Shown: positions 1 to 7,299, numbered from the stretch's first letter. The stretch is DNA of 9,951 nucleotides from Alphaproteobacteria bacterium (GCA_021732545.1 JAKFUW010000259.1:1-9951), one strand, 5' to 3'. Notes: generated by a model from the letters alone, not told the origin. Numbers and translations are program-made.

Positions 1-2211
1 ACCCTTGCGACCCAGTTCCAGCACGCCTTGCATCAGGCCATTGGGCGATAATATCAACGCCTCATGGTTTTTACGAACCATGGTAGCGGGTTGATCAAAA
101 TGCGTTTTAATCACGTCATATGCATCGGCCATGGTGCGCGCTTCTTTGCTGGCGAACCATTTTTCATCCAAAACATAGCGCTCAGCCACGCCACGCAACA
201 TGCGCGACACCACCAAACCAGAAGATTCAGGCGCAGCAATCCAGCCACCCACATCACCAGAAATCTGATTCAGTCGTTCAGTGAAGGCTTTTGTTGTCGC
301 TTCTAATTGTTCGGGTTTTACGCCAAACAGATTGGTCAGTGCGGCGGCTTCCACCAGCTTCATCGGCACACGGCGCGCCAATACATCCATCGAAGCCGAC
401 CAAATGCCCGATTGCTTTACCAACTCTTCAAGTTGCTCGCCTGTGAGCACCGAGCCATTGGCAAGGCGCAACTGGCTTTCATCGAGCGCCGTTTCAATCA
501 GATAATCAGTCAGCGCCACATCATTTTTCAAGTATGTTTCCGATTGGCCGCGTTTGAATTTATAGAGCGGCGGTTGCGCAACATAGAGGTAGCCCTTCTC
601 AATCAGTTGCGGCATCTGGCGATAGAAAAAGGTGAGCAACAATGTGCGGATGTGCGAGCCATCCACGTCCGCATCGGTCATGATGATGATTTTGTGGTAG
701 CGGCATTTTTCGACGTTAAACTCTTCACGGCCAATGCCCGTGCCAATCGCCGTGATGAGTGTGCCAATTTCTGTGCTCGATAACATGCGATCAAAGCGCG
801 CGCGCTCCACATTCAGAATTTTACCACGAAGCGGCAAAATGGCTTGAAATTTACGGTCACGGCCTTGCTTGGCCGAACCACCTGCCGAATCACCCTCTAC
901 AATGAAAATCTCAGATTTTTGTGGATCGCGTTCCTGACAATCGGCCAGTTTTCCGGGAAGATTCGCGACATCGAGCGCACCTTTGCGACGCGTCAGTTCG
1001 CGGGCTTTGCGTGCGGCCTCGCGAGCGGCTGCGGCTTCCACAATTTTACCGATCACAATTTTGGCTTCCGACGGATGTTCTTCAAACCACTGCTGCAATT
1101 TCTCGTAAGCATAGCCTTCAACCACGGTTCGCACTTCAGACGACACCAGCTTATCTTTGGTTTGTGATGAGAATTTTGGGTCAGGCACTTTCACCGACAA
1201 CACGCAAGTGAGGCCTTCGCGTGCATCGTCTCCGGTGATGGCGACTTTTTCTTTTTTGGCGATGCCCGAATCGATGGCATATTGATTGATGCAACGGGTG
1301 AGTGCACCACGAAACCCTTGCAAATGTGTACCACCATCGCGCTGGCGAATGTTGTTAGTAAAACACAACATATTTTCGTGATAGGAATCGTTCCATTGCA
1401 TCGCGATTTCCACGCCGATACCATCTTTTTCACCGGTCACAAAAATCGGCTGATGCACCGCATGTTTGCTGCGATCGAGATATTCAACATACGCTTTGGT
1501 GCCGCCATCATAGCAAAATTCAACCGATTGCGGTTCTGCTTCGCGCAGATCGGAGAGTTGAATCCGTACGCCGGAATTTAAAAATGCGAGTTCGCGGATG
1601 CGATGTTCCAGCGTAGCATAAATAAATTCGATGTTAGTGAAGGTTTTGTCCGACGGCATGAAGGTCACCTGCGTGCCACGCTTGCCGTTGGCGCTGCCGA
1701 CTACTTCCAGCGATTTCACCGTATCGCCATGTTCAAAGCGCAAAAAATGTTCTTTATCATCGCGCCAGATCACGACTTCTAACCACTCAGAAAGCGCATT
1801 CACCACCGACACACCCACGCCGTGCAGACCGCCTGAAACCTTATAGGAATTTTGATCAAATTTTCCACCCGCATGAAGCTGCGTCATGATGACTTCTGCC
1901 GCTGAAACGCCTTCTTCATGATGGATATCGACGGGAATTCCGCGACCATTATCGCGCACCGTAACCGACCCATTCACGTTGATCGACACTTCAACTTTAT
2001 CGCACCAGCCCGCGAGCGATTCATCGATTGCGTTATCGAGCACTTCATAGACCATGTGATGCAGGCCTGAGCCATCATCGGTATCGCCGATATACATGCC
2101 AGGGCGCTTGCGAACCGCTTCTAATCCTCGCAAAACCTTAATCGAATCCGCGCCATAATCGGCGGCGGTTGCGGGGATTTCTGGTTCCATTTTTGCTGCT
2201 GCTTCTGCCAT
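1..2211 (-). CDS. gyrB: DNA gyrase subunit B, 3' end cut off by the window
   Basis: ATPase subunit of DNA gyrase, which with GyrA introduces negative supercoils ahead of replication forks. Read from 2211, 737 codons are open to the window edge. Seen in order: the GHKL ATPase region with YEVLDN (about 55-60), DNGRGIP (87-93) and the lid GGLHGVGVSVVNAL (127-140); the TOPRIM motif EGDSAGGSA (about 436) followed by PLRGKILNVE; and the metal-binding DADVDGSHI (about 508). After QPPLYK the protein continues into the long insert typical of Gram-negative GyrB, which argues against ParE. By comparison with family length, roughly 70 C-terminal residues are missing. The start is uncertain: in-frame ATGs lie at 2220, 2211 and 2190, and none has a good ribosome binding site. 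It lies about 210 bases behind recF, in the same direction. Confidence 0.97.
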   Translation of the reverse strand, partial: MAEAAAKMEPEIPATAADYGADSIKVLRGLEAVRKRPGMYIGDTDDGSGLHHMVYEVLDNAIDESLAGWCDKVEVSINVNGSVTVRDNGRGIPVDIHHEEGVSAAEVIMTQLHAGGKFDQNSYKVSGGLHGVGVSVVNALSEWLEVVIWRDDKEHFLRFEHGDTVKSLEVVGSANGKRGTQVTFMPSDKTFTNIEFIYATLEHRIRELAFLNSGVRIQLSDLREAEPQSVEFCYDGGTKAYVEYLDRSKHAVHQPIFVTGEKDGIGVEIAMQWNDSYHENMLCFTNNIRQRDGGTHLQGFRGALTRCINQYAIDSGIAKKEKVAITGDDAREGLTCVLSVKVPDPKFSSQTKDKLVSSEVRTVVEGYAYEKLQQWFEEHPSEAKIVIGKIVEAAAAREAARKARELTRRKGALDVANLPGKLADCQERDPQKSEIFIVEGDSAGGSAKQGRDRKFQAILPLRGKILNVERARFDRMLSSTEIGTLITAIGTGIGREEFNVEKCRYHKIIIMTDADVDGSHIRTLLLTFFYRQMPQLIEKGYLYVAQPPLYKFKRGQSETYLKNDVALTDYLIETALDESQLRLANGSVLTGEQLEELVKQSGIWSASMDVLARRVPMKLVEAAALTNLFGVKPEQLEATTKAFTERLNQISGDVGGWIAAPESSGLVVSRMLRGVAERYVLDEKWFASKEARTMADAYDVIKTHFDQPATMVRKNHEALILSPNGLMQGVLELGRKG

Positions 2212-2256
2212 GTGATTCATCGGTCTAAAAAGGGGTTCATAAACAATGGTTTTTTA

Positions 2257-2293
2257 TAGACCTAAACCACCAGTTTGCCTAGCGTTTTTATAG
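2257..2293 (-). promoter_or_regulatory. AT-rich gyrB upstream region with repeated CTATAAAAA
   Basis: On the minus strand the motif CTATAAAAA occurs twice, with a 34-base period (2251-2259 and 2285-2293). The copy nearer gyrB includes TATAAA, a plausible -10 box about 42 bases before the start, but no good -35 box sits at the right distance. An inverted pair GGTCTA (2222-2227) and TAGACC (2257-2262) flanks the nearer copy. A gyrB promoter here is inference only. Gyrase promoters are often supercoiling-sensitive, which would fit a weak -35. Confidence 0.25.
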
Positions 2294-2319
2294 ATTTTTC
2301 GAGCGTTTTCCACAACCCC

Positions 2320-2416
2320 GTCATTGCGAGCAGGCGCTTGCGCCAAGCGAAGCAATCCACATTTGACAAACTCTGGATAGAATGAATTGCCGCGCTGCTT
2401 CGCAGCTCGCAATGAC
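2320..2416. repeat. Palindromic intergenic repeat in the recF-gyrB gap
   Basis: The ends are a perfect 12-base inverted repeat: GTCATTGCGAGC at 2320-2331 and its complement at 2405-2416. Nested inside is a second pair, GCGAAGCA (2347-2354) with TGCTTCGC (2396-2403). Each arm also folds on itself: GGCG-CTTG-CGCC at 2333-2344, and GCTGC-TTC-GCAGC near 2394-2406. This multi-hairpin layout resembles the 'cattgcgag...gaagcaatcc' class of short palindromic repeats dispersed through many bacterial genomes, including alphaproteobacteria. It begins six bases after the recF stop codon. It may act as a transcription attenuator or mRNA stabiliser, or simply be a passive mobile-type repeat. A 61-codon reading frame across it (2262-2447, minus) is a by-product of the repeat and is not annotated as a gene. 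Confidence 0.8.
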
Positions 2417-2421
2417 ACACA

Positions 2422-3504
2422 TCACACAACATGGCCACCTTGCACATTTACATGCGTGGCATACGCCCTTAATCCCTCAAAATCTGCCGTATCCGTCCCG
2501 GTGAGCCACGCCTGAACGCCCAGCTCCTGAATTTCGGCAAATAATTCACGCCGACGCACCGCATCCAGATGCGCCACCACCTCATCGAGCAATAAAATCG
2601 GCGCAGTGCCGGTATGTTCGCGTTTGCTTCGCGCATGCGCGAGCAAAATCGCCAGCAACAGGGCTTTTTGCTCGCCAGTAGAACAAAGCGCAGCTGGCAT
2701 ATTTTTTATGATGTGGAGCGCCTGTAACTCCGCACGGTGCACCCCGCGCGTAGCACGCCCTGCCCTAGCATCGATTGCGCGGCGCGACGCAAAGAGACTT
2801 TGCCAATGTTGTGCCTCGGATTCATTGTCTTCAAGCAGCGTGATATGCGCTTTGGGAAATCCTGTAGCCGATGTCTGCATGGTCGCATTTAATCGCGCAA
2901 TCATCTGGTCGCGCGCATCAGCAATCAGCAGCGCGTTCGTGGCCATGGTGTGCTCCAATGTGTCGAGCCACGCCGCGTCATTGAGCTGATCTTTGAGTAA
3001 CCGATTTCGCTCGCGCATCGCATGCTCATAGGCAGCCACATGCTGCGCGTGTGCAGGGTCAAAGCCATAGACCAGACGGTCGAGAAAGCGCCTGCGCTCT
3101 GATGCGCTCGCCAAAAATAATCCATCCATCTGCGGGGTTTGCCACAGCACGCTGATATAATGCGCGAGCGCACTTTGGGATTTGAGCTTTTCGCCGTCCG
3201 CACGCACCAAACGCTTATCGATCTTCGCGGCTGTGTCTAATCCCGTTCCCAGCTGAACAAAACCGTGAGGAGTTTCACATTGTGCTGAAACCACCCAGCC
3301 CATTTGGGGTTGCGCGTGATGCGTCATGGATTTGAGTGCGGCGTGGCGCATGCCCTTGCCCGGAGAAAAGAGCGAAATCGCTTCAAGTATATTGGTTTTT
3401 CCTGCACCATTTGGGCCTGTCAACACCACGCAGCGCCCTTCTGGCGAAAGCACGGTTTCAACGTGATTGCGAAAATGATGGAGGGCGAGGTGATGGATGG
3501 ACAT
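2422..3504 (-). CDS. recF: DNA replication and repair protein RecF
   Basis: Cytoplasmic SMC-like ATPase of the RecFOR pathway. It helps load RecA at single-strand gaps and supports restart of stalled forks. At 360 residues it has the normal family length. Walker A is GPNGAGKT (30-37), the ABC-type signature is STGEQKALLLA (from 275), and Walker B with D-loop is LLLDEVVAHLD (304-314). The N-terminus, with HHFRNH followed by the LTGPNGAGKTNILEAIS stretch, is typical. The ATG at 3504 is the natural start by homology, but the preceding bases are pyrimidine-rich (CCCCTCCCTC) and hold no Shine-Dalgarno sequence. It sits between dnaN and gyrB on the same strand, the classic dnaN-recF-gyrB order, with repeat elements filling both gaps. 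Confidence 0.97.
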   Translation of the reverse strand: MSIHHLALHHFRNHVETVLSPEGRCVVLTGPNGAGKTNILEAISLFSPGKGMRHAALKSMTHHAQPQMGWVVSAQCETPHGFVQLGTGLDTAAKIDKRLVRADGEKLKSQSALAHYISVLWQTPQMDGLFLASASERRRFLDRLVYGFDPAHAQHVAAYEHAMRERNRLLKDQLNDAAWLDTLEHTMATNALLIADARDQMIARLNATMQTSATGFPKAHITLLEDNESEAQHWQSLFASRRAIDARAGRATRGVHRAELQALHIIKNMPAALCSTGEQKALLLAILLAHARSKREHTGTAPILLLDEVVAHLDAVRRRELFAEIQELGVQAWLTGTDTADFEGLRAYATHVNVQGGHVV

Positions 3505-3530
3505 GAGGGAGGGGCTAGGTTCTAGGGGTT

Positions 3531-3653
3531 AGGGGCTAGTCGCTTTCGCGAGAAAGGCAAAGCCTGACGACGCGATCTCATCGATGAGACTGCTTCGTAC
3601 TGCTTCGTCATACTCGCAGTCCTCGCAGAAGCGATCTCTTCTTACTAGTCCCT
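3531..3653. repeat. Composite palindromic repeat (copy A) in the dnaN-recF gap
   Basis: The whole gap between dnaN and recF looks like one element. Its edges are an imperfect inverted repeat, AGGGGCTAGT (3531-3540) and ACTAGTCCCT (3644-3653), 9 of 10 matching, set in CTAG-rich sequence. Inside are a perfect 14-base palindrome TCTCATCGATGAGA (3576-3589), short near-direct repeats ACTGCTTCGT (two copies near 3589-3608), and blocks CTTTCGCGAG (3543-3552) and CTCGCAGAAGCGATC (3622-3636). Four of these blocks recur in the same order, on the opposite strand, at 8348-8420, so this is a dispersed family. It starts close behind the dnaN stop (3666) and ends near the recF start. The base pattern is unlike the neighbouring genes. 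Confidence 0.7.
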
Positions 3654-3665
3654 AGAGCCTAATTC

Positions 3666-4784
3666 CTATACGCGCATCGGCATGATGACATAGAGCGCGC
3701 CCACATCCGCAGGGTCGCGCACCAGTGCTGGCGACTGCGAATCGGCGAACACGAATTGTGCGGCTTCGCCTTCCACTTGCGCCATCATATCGAGCAAATA
3801 GCGCGAATTGAAACCAATCTCAACGGGGTCTGCCGCATATTTAACTTCCAGTTCTTCGCTGGCAGATCCTTGCTCGGCGGAAGTGACCGAAAGGGTTAGC
3901 TTTCCAGCTTTGAGCGAGAGTTTGATACCGCGTGATTTTTCCGATGAAATCACCGATACGCGGTCAACTGCCACCGCAAACAACTTGCCATCCACTTCCA
4001 TGATTTTATCATTACCGCTGGGGATCACGCGGTCATAATCGGGGAAGGTTCCATCGATTAATTTAGAAATCAGCACCGCGCCACCGCACACAAATTTGAT
4101 CTTGGTTTCTGAGAGTGAAATTTCAATCTGCTGAACACCGTCTTCGATGAGTTTAATCAATTCAGCAATGGTTTTGCGCGGCACAATCACGCCCGGCATG
4201 TTCTCAGCGCCTTGCGGCAGGCCAATCTGGATGCGCGCCAACCGGTGACCATCGGTTGCAACCGCGCGCAACACGCTGGCTCCCGCATCTTCGGTCGCGT
4301 GGAAATAAACACCATTGAGATAATAGCGAGTTTCTTCCGTGGAAATCGCAAAACGGGTTTTTTCAATCAGCGCCTTGCACTCATCGGCAGTGATGGTGAA
4401 ACGATGTTTCATATCATCTTCGCTCATCGCGGGGAAATCATCGGCAGGAAGAGAGGAGAGTGAAAAGCGCGATTGCGCTGCTTTGACGGTCACTTTTTGG
4501 GCATCTTCCGACTTGCTCAGTTCAATCTGCGCGCCATCAGGCAATTTGCGCACAATCTCATACAGCATTTGCGCGGGCACGGTGATTGCGCCCTGAATTT
4601 CCACCGAGGCTGGAACCGATTCCATCACCGCAATGTCCATATCGGTCGCAGATAAACGCAAACTTCCTTTATCCGCTTCGATTTTCACGTTGGATAAAAT
4701 AGGGATCGTGCCACGGCGCTCGACCACCGATTGCACATGCCCCAGGGCTTTGAGTAATACAGAGCGATCAATCACCAGTTTCAT
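3666..4784 (-). CDS. dnaN: DNA polymerase III beta subunit (sliding clamp)
   Basis: Ring-shaped clamp that tethers DNA polymerase III to DNA and serves as a docking site for replication and repair proteins. At 372 residues it has the usual length, with three clamp repeats. Recognisable stretches are MKLVIDRSVLLKALGHVQSVVERR and the TIPILSNV motif at the N-terminus, RATDGHRLA-like VATDGHRLARIQ in the middle, IDGTFPDYDRVIP, and the conserved C-terminal tail YVIMPMRV. The start at 4784 is chosen because AGGAG lies six bases upstream and the family begins there. An in-frame ATG at 4826 and another at 4865 would add residues with no family counterpart, and 4865 lies upstream of the likely promoter. 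A sigma-70-like promoter is visible at 4833-4860. It follows dnaA after a 214-base gap. Confidence 0.98.
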   Translation of the reverse strand: MKLVIDRSVLLKALGHVQSVVERRGTIPILSNVKIEADKGSLRLSATDMDIAVMESVPASVEIQGAITVPAQMLYEIVRKLPDGAQIELSKSEDAQKVTVKAAQSRFSLSSLPADDFPAMSEDDMKHRFTITADECKALIEKTRFAISTEETRYYLNGVYFHATEDAGASVLRAVATDGHRLARIQIGLPQGAENMPGVIVPRKTIAELIKLIEDGVQQIEISLSETKIKFVCGGAVLISKLIDGTFPDYDRVIPSGNDKIMEVDGKLFAVAVDRVSVISSEKSRGIKLSLKAGKLTLSVTSAEQGSASEELEVKYAADPVEIGFNSRYLLDMMAQVEGEAAQFVFADSQSPALVRDPADVGALYVIMPMRV

Positions 4785-4832
4785 GGCGCTCTCCTGAATT
4801 ATTTCTTTTAATTTTGCTGTGGCCATGGCTCG

Positions 4833-4860
4833 ACTATAATGACTGATTTGCTGTGTGCAA
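4833..4860 (-). promoter_or_regulatory. Probable dnaN promoter
   Basis: On the minus strand TTGCAC (4855-4860) and TATAGT (4833-4838) are separated by 16 bases, a good sigma-70-type pair. The expected transcript would start near 4826 and give a leader of about 40 bases before the dnaN ATG. The AGGAG ribosome site falls inside that leader. The promoter would let dnaN, recF and gyrB be expressed apart from dnaA. The call rests on pattern matching only. Confidence 0.5.
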
Positions 4861-4889
4861 CCCAAAAAAACAGAGTTATTAACAGGCTA

Positions 4890-4991
4890 ATGACGGCTTC
4901 ATGTTTTTTGCCGTCATCCTGCAAATCGCAACCGCGATTGTGCAGGATATTAGGAGATTCTGCGCTCGAGCCATGCTCGCCGCAGAATGAC
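4890..4991. repeat. Nested inverted repeats filling the dnaA-dnaN gap
   Basis: Four inverted pairs overlap here. Outer: GTCATCCTGC (4913-4922) with GCAGAATGAC (4982-4991), 9 of 10. Hairpin 1: ATTCTGCG (4957-4964) with CGCAGAAT (4981-4988), enclosing CGAGC-CAT-GCTCG (4967-4979). Hairpin 2: CCTGCA then AATCGC (4918-4929), loop AACC, then GCGATT, one bulged G, then TGCAGG (to 4946). A fourth pair, ATGACGGC (4890-4897) with GCCGTCAT (4910-4917), competes with the outer pair. The outer GTCAT/ATGAC ends recall the element at 2320-2416. On the minus strand it starts eight bases after the dnaA stop, so hairpin 1 could stabilise the dnaA mRNA 3' end, though no T-run follows for a standard terminator. 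Confidence 0.75.
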
Positions 4992-4998
4992 ATGCGAT

Positions 4999-6429
4999 CT
5001 ATGATTGCAGCATCCGCATCAGCAATTCCACATCTTCTGCAAATTCGGGATCTTTTTTGCTCAACTCATCGATCCGTTTCACCGCATGCATCACCGTGGT
5101 GTGGTCTTTGCCGCCAAATTTACGGCCAATTTCAGGCAGGCTTTTGGAGGTCAGTTTTTTGGATAGATACATCGCAATCTGGCGAGGGCGCGCAATCGCC
5201 ACACTGCGGCGTGCCGAGTGCATATCCGCCACTTTAATGTTAAAATGCCCCGCCACTTTTTTCTGAATATCGTCAATGGTGATGCGGCGATCATTGGCAC
5301 GCAGCAAATCATAGAGCACCGCTTGTGTACTATCGAGCGTGATGGAAGTGCCCACCAGCGTGGCATGCGCCACTACGCGGTTGAGCGCACCTTCAAGTTC
5401 GCGCACATTTGAGGTGATTTTATGCGCCAAAAATTCCAATACTTTTTCGGGCACCTGAATGCCTTGCATTTTCTCGATTTTCGATTGCAAAATACCAAGG
5501 CGAAGCTCGAAGCTGGTGGTGTGAATATCGGCAACCAATCCCCAACCCAAACGCGAGCGCACACGCTCTTCAATGCCATCAAGATCGGAAGGCGAGCGAT
5601 CGCCCGAAATCACGAGCTGTTTATTTTGATCGACCAGCGCATTAAAGGTGTGGAAAAATTCTTCCTGCGTTGAATCTTTGCCGCTGATGAACTGCACATC
5701 ATCGATCATCAACACATCCACCGAGCGAAATTGCTCTTTGAACGACACCGTATCTTTGTTACGCAGCGCGCGCACAAACTGATACATGAATTTCTCAGCC
5801 GATAAATAGAGCACCTTGCGCTTAGGCTGCGTGCGGCGAATATTCCATGCAATCGCATGCATCAGATGCGTTTTGCCAAGGCCTACACCACCGTATAAAA
5901 ACAGCGGATTGCAGCCTTCAACCACGCTGGTAGATTCAGCCACGCGGCGGGCGGCGGCATGCGCCAACTCGTTTGGCTTGCCGACGATGAAATTATCGAA
6001 CGTGTAGCGCGGATCGAGGGATGCACCCAGATGCCCTTCTGCATCAGAATAATGTTGGGTATCATTTTGTGGCTGCGCAAACGGCATTGCAGTTTCAGGC
6101 AAGCTTGAAATAATTTGCTCGCGGCTGGCGTGGCTCATCGGCGCTTCGGGGCGCACAAAAATATCGACCGCGTGAATGGAACGGTCTTCATTGCTCCAAA
6201 AACGCAAGATATTATCGATGTAATGTGCCAAAATCCACTCGCGCATGAAACGCGTGGGAACCGTAATCATTACTTGACCATTTTTAATATCGGCAAGCTT
6301 CAAAGGCGCCAACCAACTATTAAAAATCGCCTCGCCATAGGCGGCACGCAAACGCTCTCGCACATTCTCCCATCGCTGTTGCTGAAGGATTTTTTGTTCC
6401 TGTGCCGAAGGTTTAACTGTACGAATCAT
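4999..6429 (-). CDS. dnaA: Chromosomal replication initiator protein DnaA
   Basis: AAA+ ATPase that binds DnaA boxes and unwinds the replication origin. At 476 residues it has the normal length. Domain I (about 18-80) includes FNSWLAPLKL. A variable linker follows to about 137. The AAA+ core has Walker A GGVGLGKTH (180-188), Walker B LMIDDVQF (240-247), the arginine-finger region EERVRSRLGWG (288-297) and sensor 2 in NVRELEGALNR (341-351). Domain IV carries the DnaA signature GGKDHTTVMHAVKRI (439-453), which contacts the box. The ATG at 6429 follows the rhodanese stop by one base and has GGGAG about ten bases upstream. A further in-frame ATG at 6471 would overlap the rhodanese gene and adds residues without family support. 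Translation is probably coupled to the upstream gene. Confidence 0.98.
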   Translation of the reverse strand: MIRTVKPSAQEQKILQQQRWENVRERLRAAYGEAIFNSWLAPLKLADIKNGQVMITVPTRFMREWILAHYIDNILRFWSNEDRSIHAVDIFVRPEAPMSHASREQIISSLPETAMPFAQPQNDTQHYSDAEGHLGASLDPRYTFDNFIVGKPNELAHAAARRVAESTSVVEGCNPLFLYGGVGLGKTHLMHAIAWNIRRTQPKRKVLYLSAEKFMYQFVRALRNKDTVSFKEQFRSVDVLMIDDVQFISGKDSTQEEFFHTFNALVDQNKQLVISGDRSPSDLDGIEERVRSRLGWGLVADIHTTSFELRLGILQSKIEKMQGIQVPEKVLEFLAHKITSNVRELEGALNRVVAHATLVGTSITLDSTQAVLYDLLRANDRRITIDDIQKKVAGHFNIKVADMHSARRSVAIARPRQIAMYLSKKLTSKSLPEIGRKFGGKDHTTVMHAVKRIDELSKKDPEFAEDVELLMRMLQS

Positions 6430-6430
6430 G

Positions 6431-6874
6431 TTACGCTTGCTCCCATGGTAAATCTGATGCTTTCCAACCATTCATTGTGCCACGTCTGCCGCGTGAATCG
6501 CGGTCTCCCTCGAAACCTTGTTCGATGTTGTAGCACTGCGCGTAACCATTCCCCGACATCGCCATCGCTGCTGCCAGCGAACGGCCTCCTGTTTTGCACA
6601 GGAAATATAAGGGTGTATCAAGGTCGGGGATTGCCTGAGACACCTGCTGCTCAAACGATGGATTTTGCTCCATCGTCGGATAGTCTTTCCACGATACGGT
6701 GATCGTTTTTTTGCCAATCGATGATAAATCGGCAACGCCACTGAAGGCCCATTCTGGGGCGCTTCGTACATCAATTAATTGCGCGCGTTTATCGGCTGCG
6801 AGCGCCTGCCAAGCTGCTTGTGCGGTCACGTTGACCACAGGCACTGCTGGTGATGTCGAACGCATAGCCGACAT
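6431..6874 (-). CDS. Rhodanese-like (sulfurtransferase domain) protein
   Basis: Single-domain rhodanese of 147 residues, with no signal peptide seen, so probably cytoplasmic. It has the DVRS stretch (35-38) and the active-site loop FLCKTGGRSL (91-100), with the catalytic cysteine at 93 and arginine at 98. The fold's closing GFEG (120-123) and the tail NGWKASDLPW (135-144) resemble small alphaproteobacterial rhodaneses. Such proteins carry a persulfide sulfur on the cysteine; the acceptor here is unknown. The start at 6874 is chosen because GGGAG (6882-6886) lies seven bases upstream; the longer frame to 6922 has no such site. It ends one base before dnaA and follows rpsT on the same strand. 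I know of no established role in replication, so the pairing is positional evidence only. Confidence 0.9.
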   Translation of the reverse strand: MSAMRSTSPAVPVVNVTAQAAWQALAADKRAQLIDVRSAPEWAFSGVADLSSIGKKTITVSWKDYPTMEQNPSFEQQVSQAIPDLDTPLYFLCKTGGRSLAAAMAMSGNGYAQCYNIEQGFEGDRDSRGRRGTMNGWKASDLPWEQA

Positions 6875-6966
6875 AAAAACACTCCCAATATGTTGACGAT
6901 GCCACAGAACGCAGCAACGCATTCATCTCCCAGTCGGAAGATGCGTGATAGACCCATCCAATAGAT

Positions 6967-7001
6967 AAAAAGCGCGAAAGCGGTTAAGCAGCGGTGCTTA
7001 A
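6967..7001 (-). terminator. Probable terminator at the end of rpsT
   Basis: On the minus strand a perfect 7-base stem, TTAAGCA and TGCTTAA with loop CCGC, spans the rpsT stop codon (6984-7001). A small second stem, CGC-TTTC-GCG, follows and runs straight into a T-run (complement of 6967-6971). The first stem is too far from the T-run for a textbook terminator and the second is short, so efficiency is doubtful. If it works, it separates rpsT from the rhodanese-dnaA transcript. Confidence 0.45.
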
Positions 7002-7256
7002 GGCTTTCACGCGGGCAGACAAACGACTCACTTTGCGTGAGGCGGTGCCCAACTTGATCACGCCCTTGGTCACGCCCCGCATAATTTCGGGTTGCGCGTC
7101 CTTGAACGCTTTTTGAGCATCTGTGTAGCTTCCAGATTCAATTGCTTTTTCCACACGCTTAATGAACGTGCGAATACGACTAACGCGCGCCCGATTGATC
7201 TCGGTACGAGACTCGGTTTGGCGAATTCTTTTTTCTGCCGACTTGTGATGTGCCAT
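6984..7256 (-). CDS. rpsT: 30S ribosomal protein S20
   Basis: Small basic protein that binds 16S rRNA early in 30S assembly. The 90-residue product begins MAHHKSAEKRIRQTESR, a close match to the S20 start, and continues with RVSRIRTFIKRVEKAI and the KGVIKLGTASRKVSRLSARVKAL helix. It is rich in lysine and arginine as expected. The start at 7256 matches the family; a longer in-frame ATG at 7328 falls inside the -35 box of the predicted promoter and can be set aside. rpsT next to dnaA is usual in alphaproteobacteria, but here a rhodanese gene lies between them. Confidence 0.98.
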   Translation of the reverse strand: MAHHKSAEKRIRQTESRTEINRARVSRIRTFIKRVEKAIESGSYTDAQKAFKDAQPEIMRGVTKGVIKLGTASRKVSRLSARVKALSTAA

Positions 7257-7299
7257 GTTGTTGCATCCGTTTTTGTAGTGGTTGTCTTTCGAGTCGCCA

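Noticed and set aside
64..1846. Several plus-strand reading frames of 70 to 160 codons
   Set aside because: They lie antisense to gyrB, whose minus-strand frame is continuous and matches the family throughout.
2262..2447. A 61-codon minus-strand reading frame overlapping the end of recF
   Set aside because: Its sequence (CHCELRSSAA, DCFAWRKRLLAMT) is the translation of the palindromic repeat. It overlaps the recF 3' end and has no ribosome site.
6875..6983. A promoter for the rhodanese-dnaA transcript
   Set aside because: I looked for one on the minus strand and found only poorly spaced, weak hexamers, so I do not call one. Transcription may come from rpsT read-through or from a promoter I cannot recognise.
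6984..7001. TTAA...TTAA pair as a CtrA binding site
   Set aside because: The spacing is ten bases rather than the seven of the CtrA motif, and the pair forms a perfect hairpin at the rpsT stop, which fits a terminator better.
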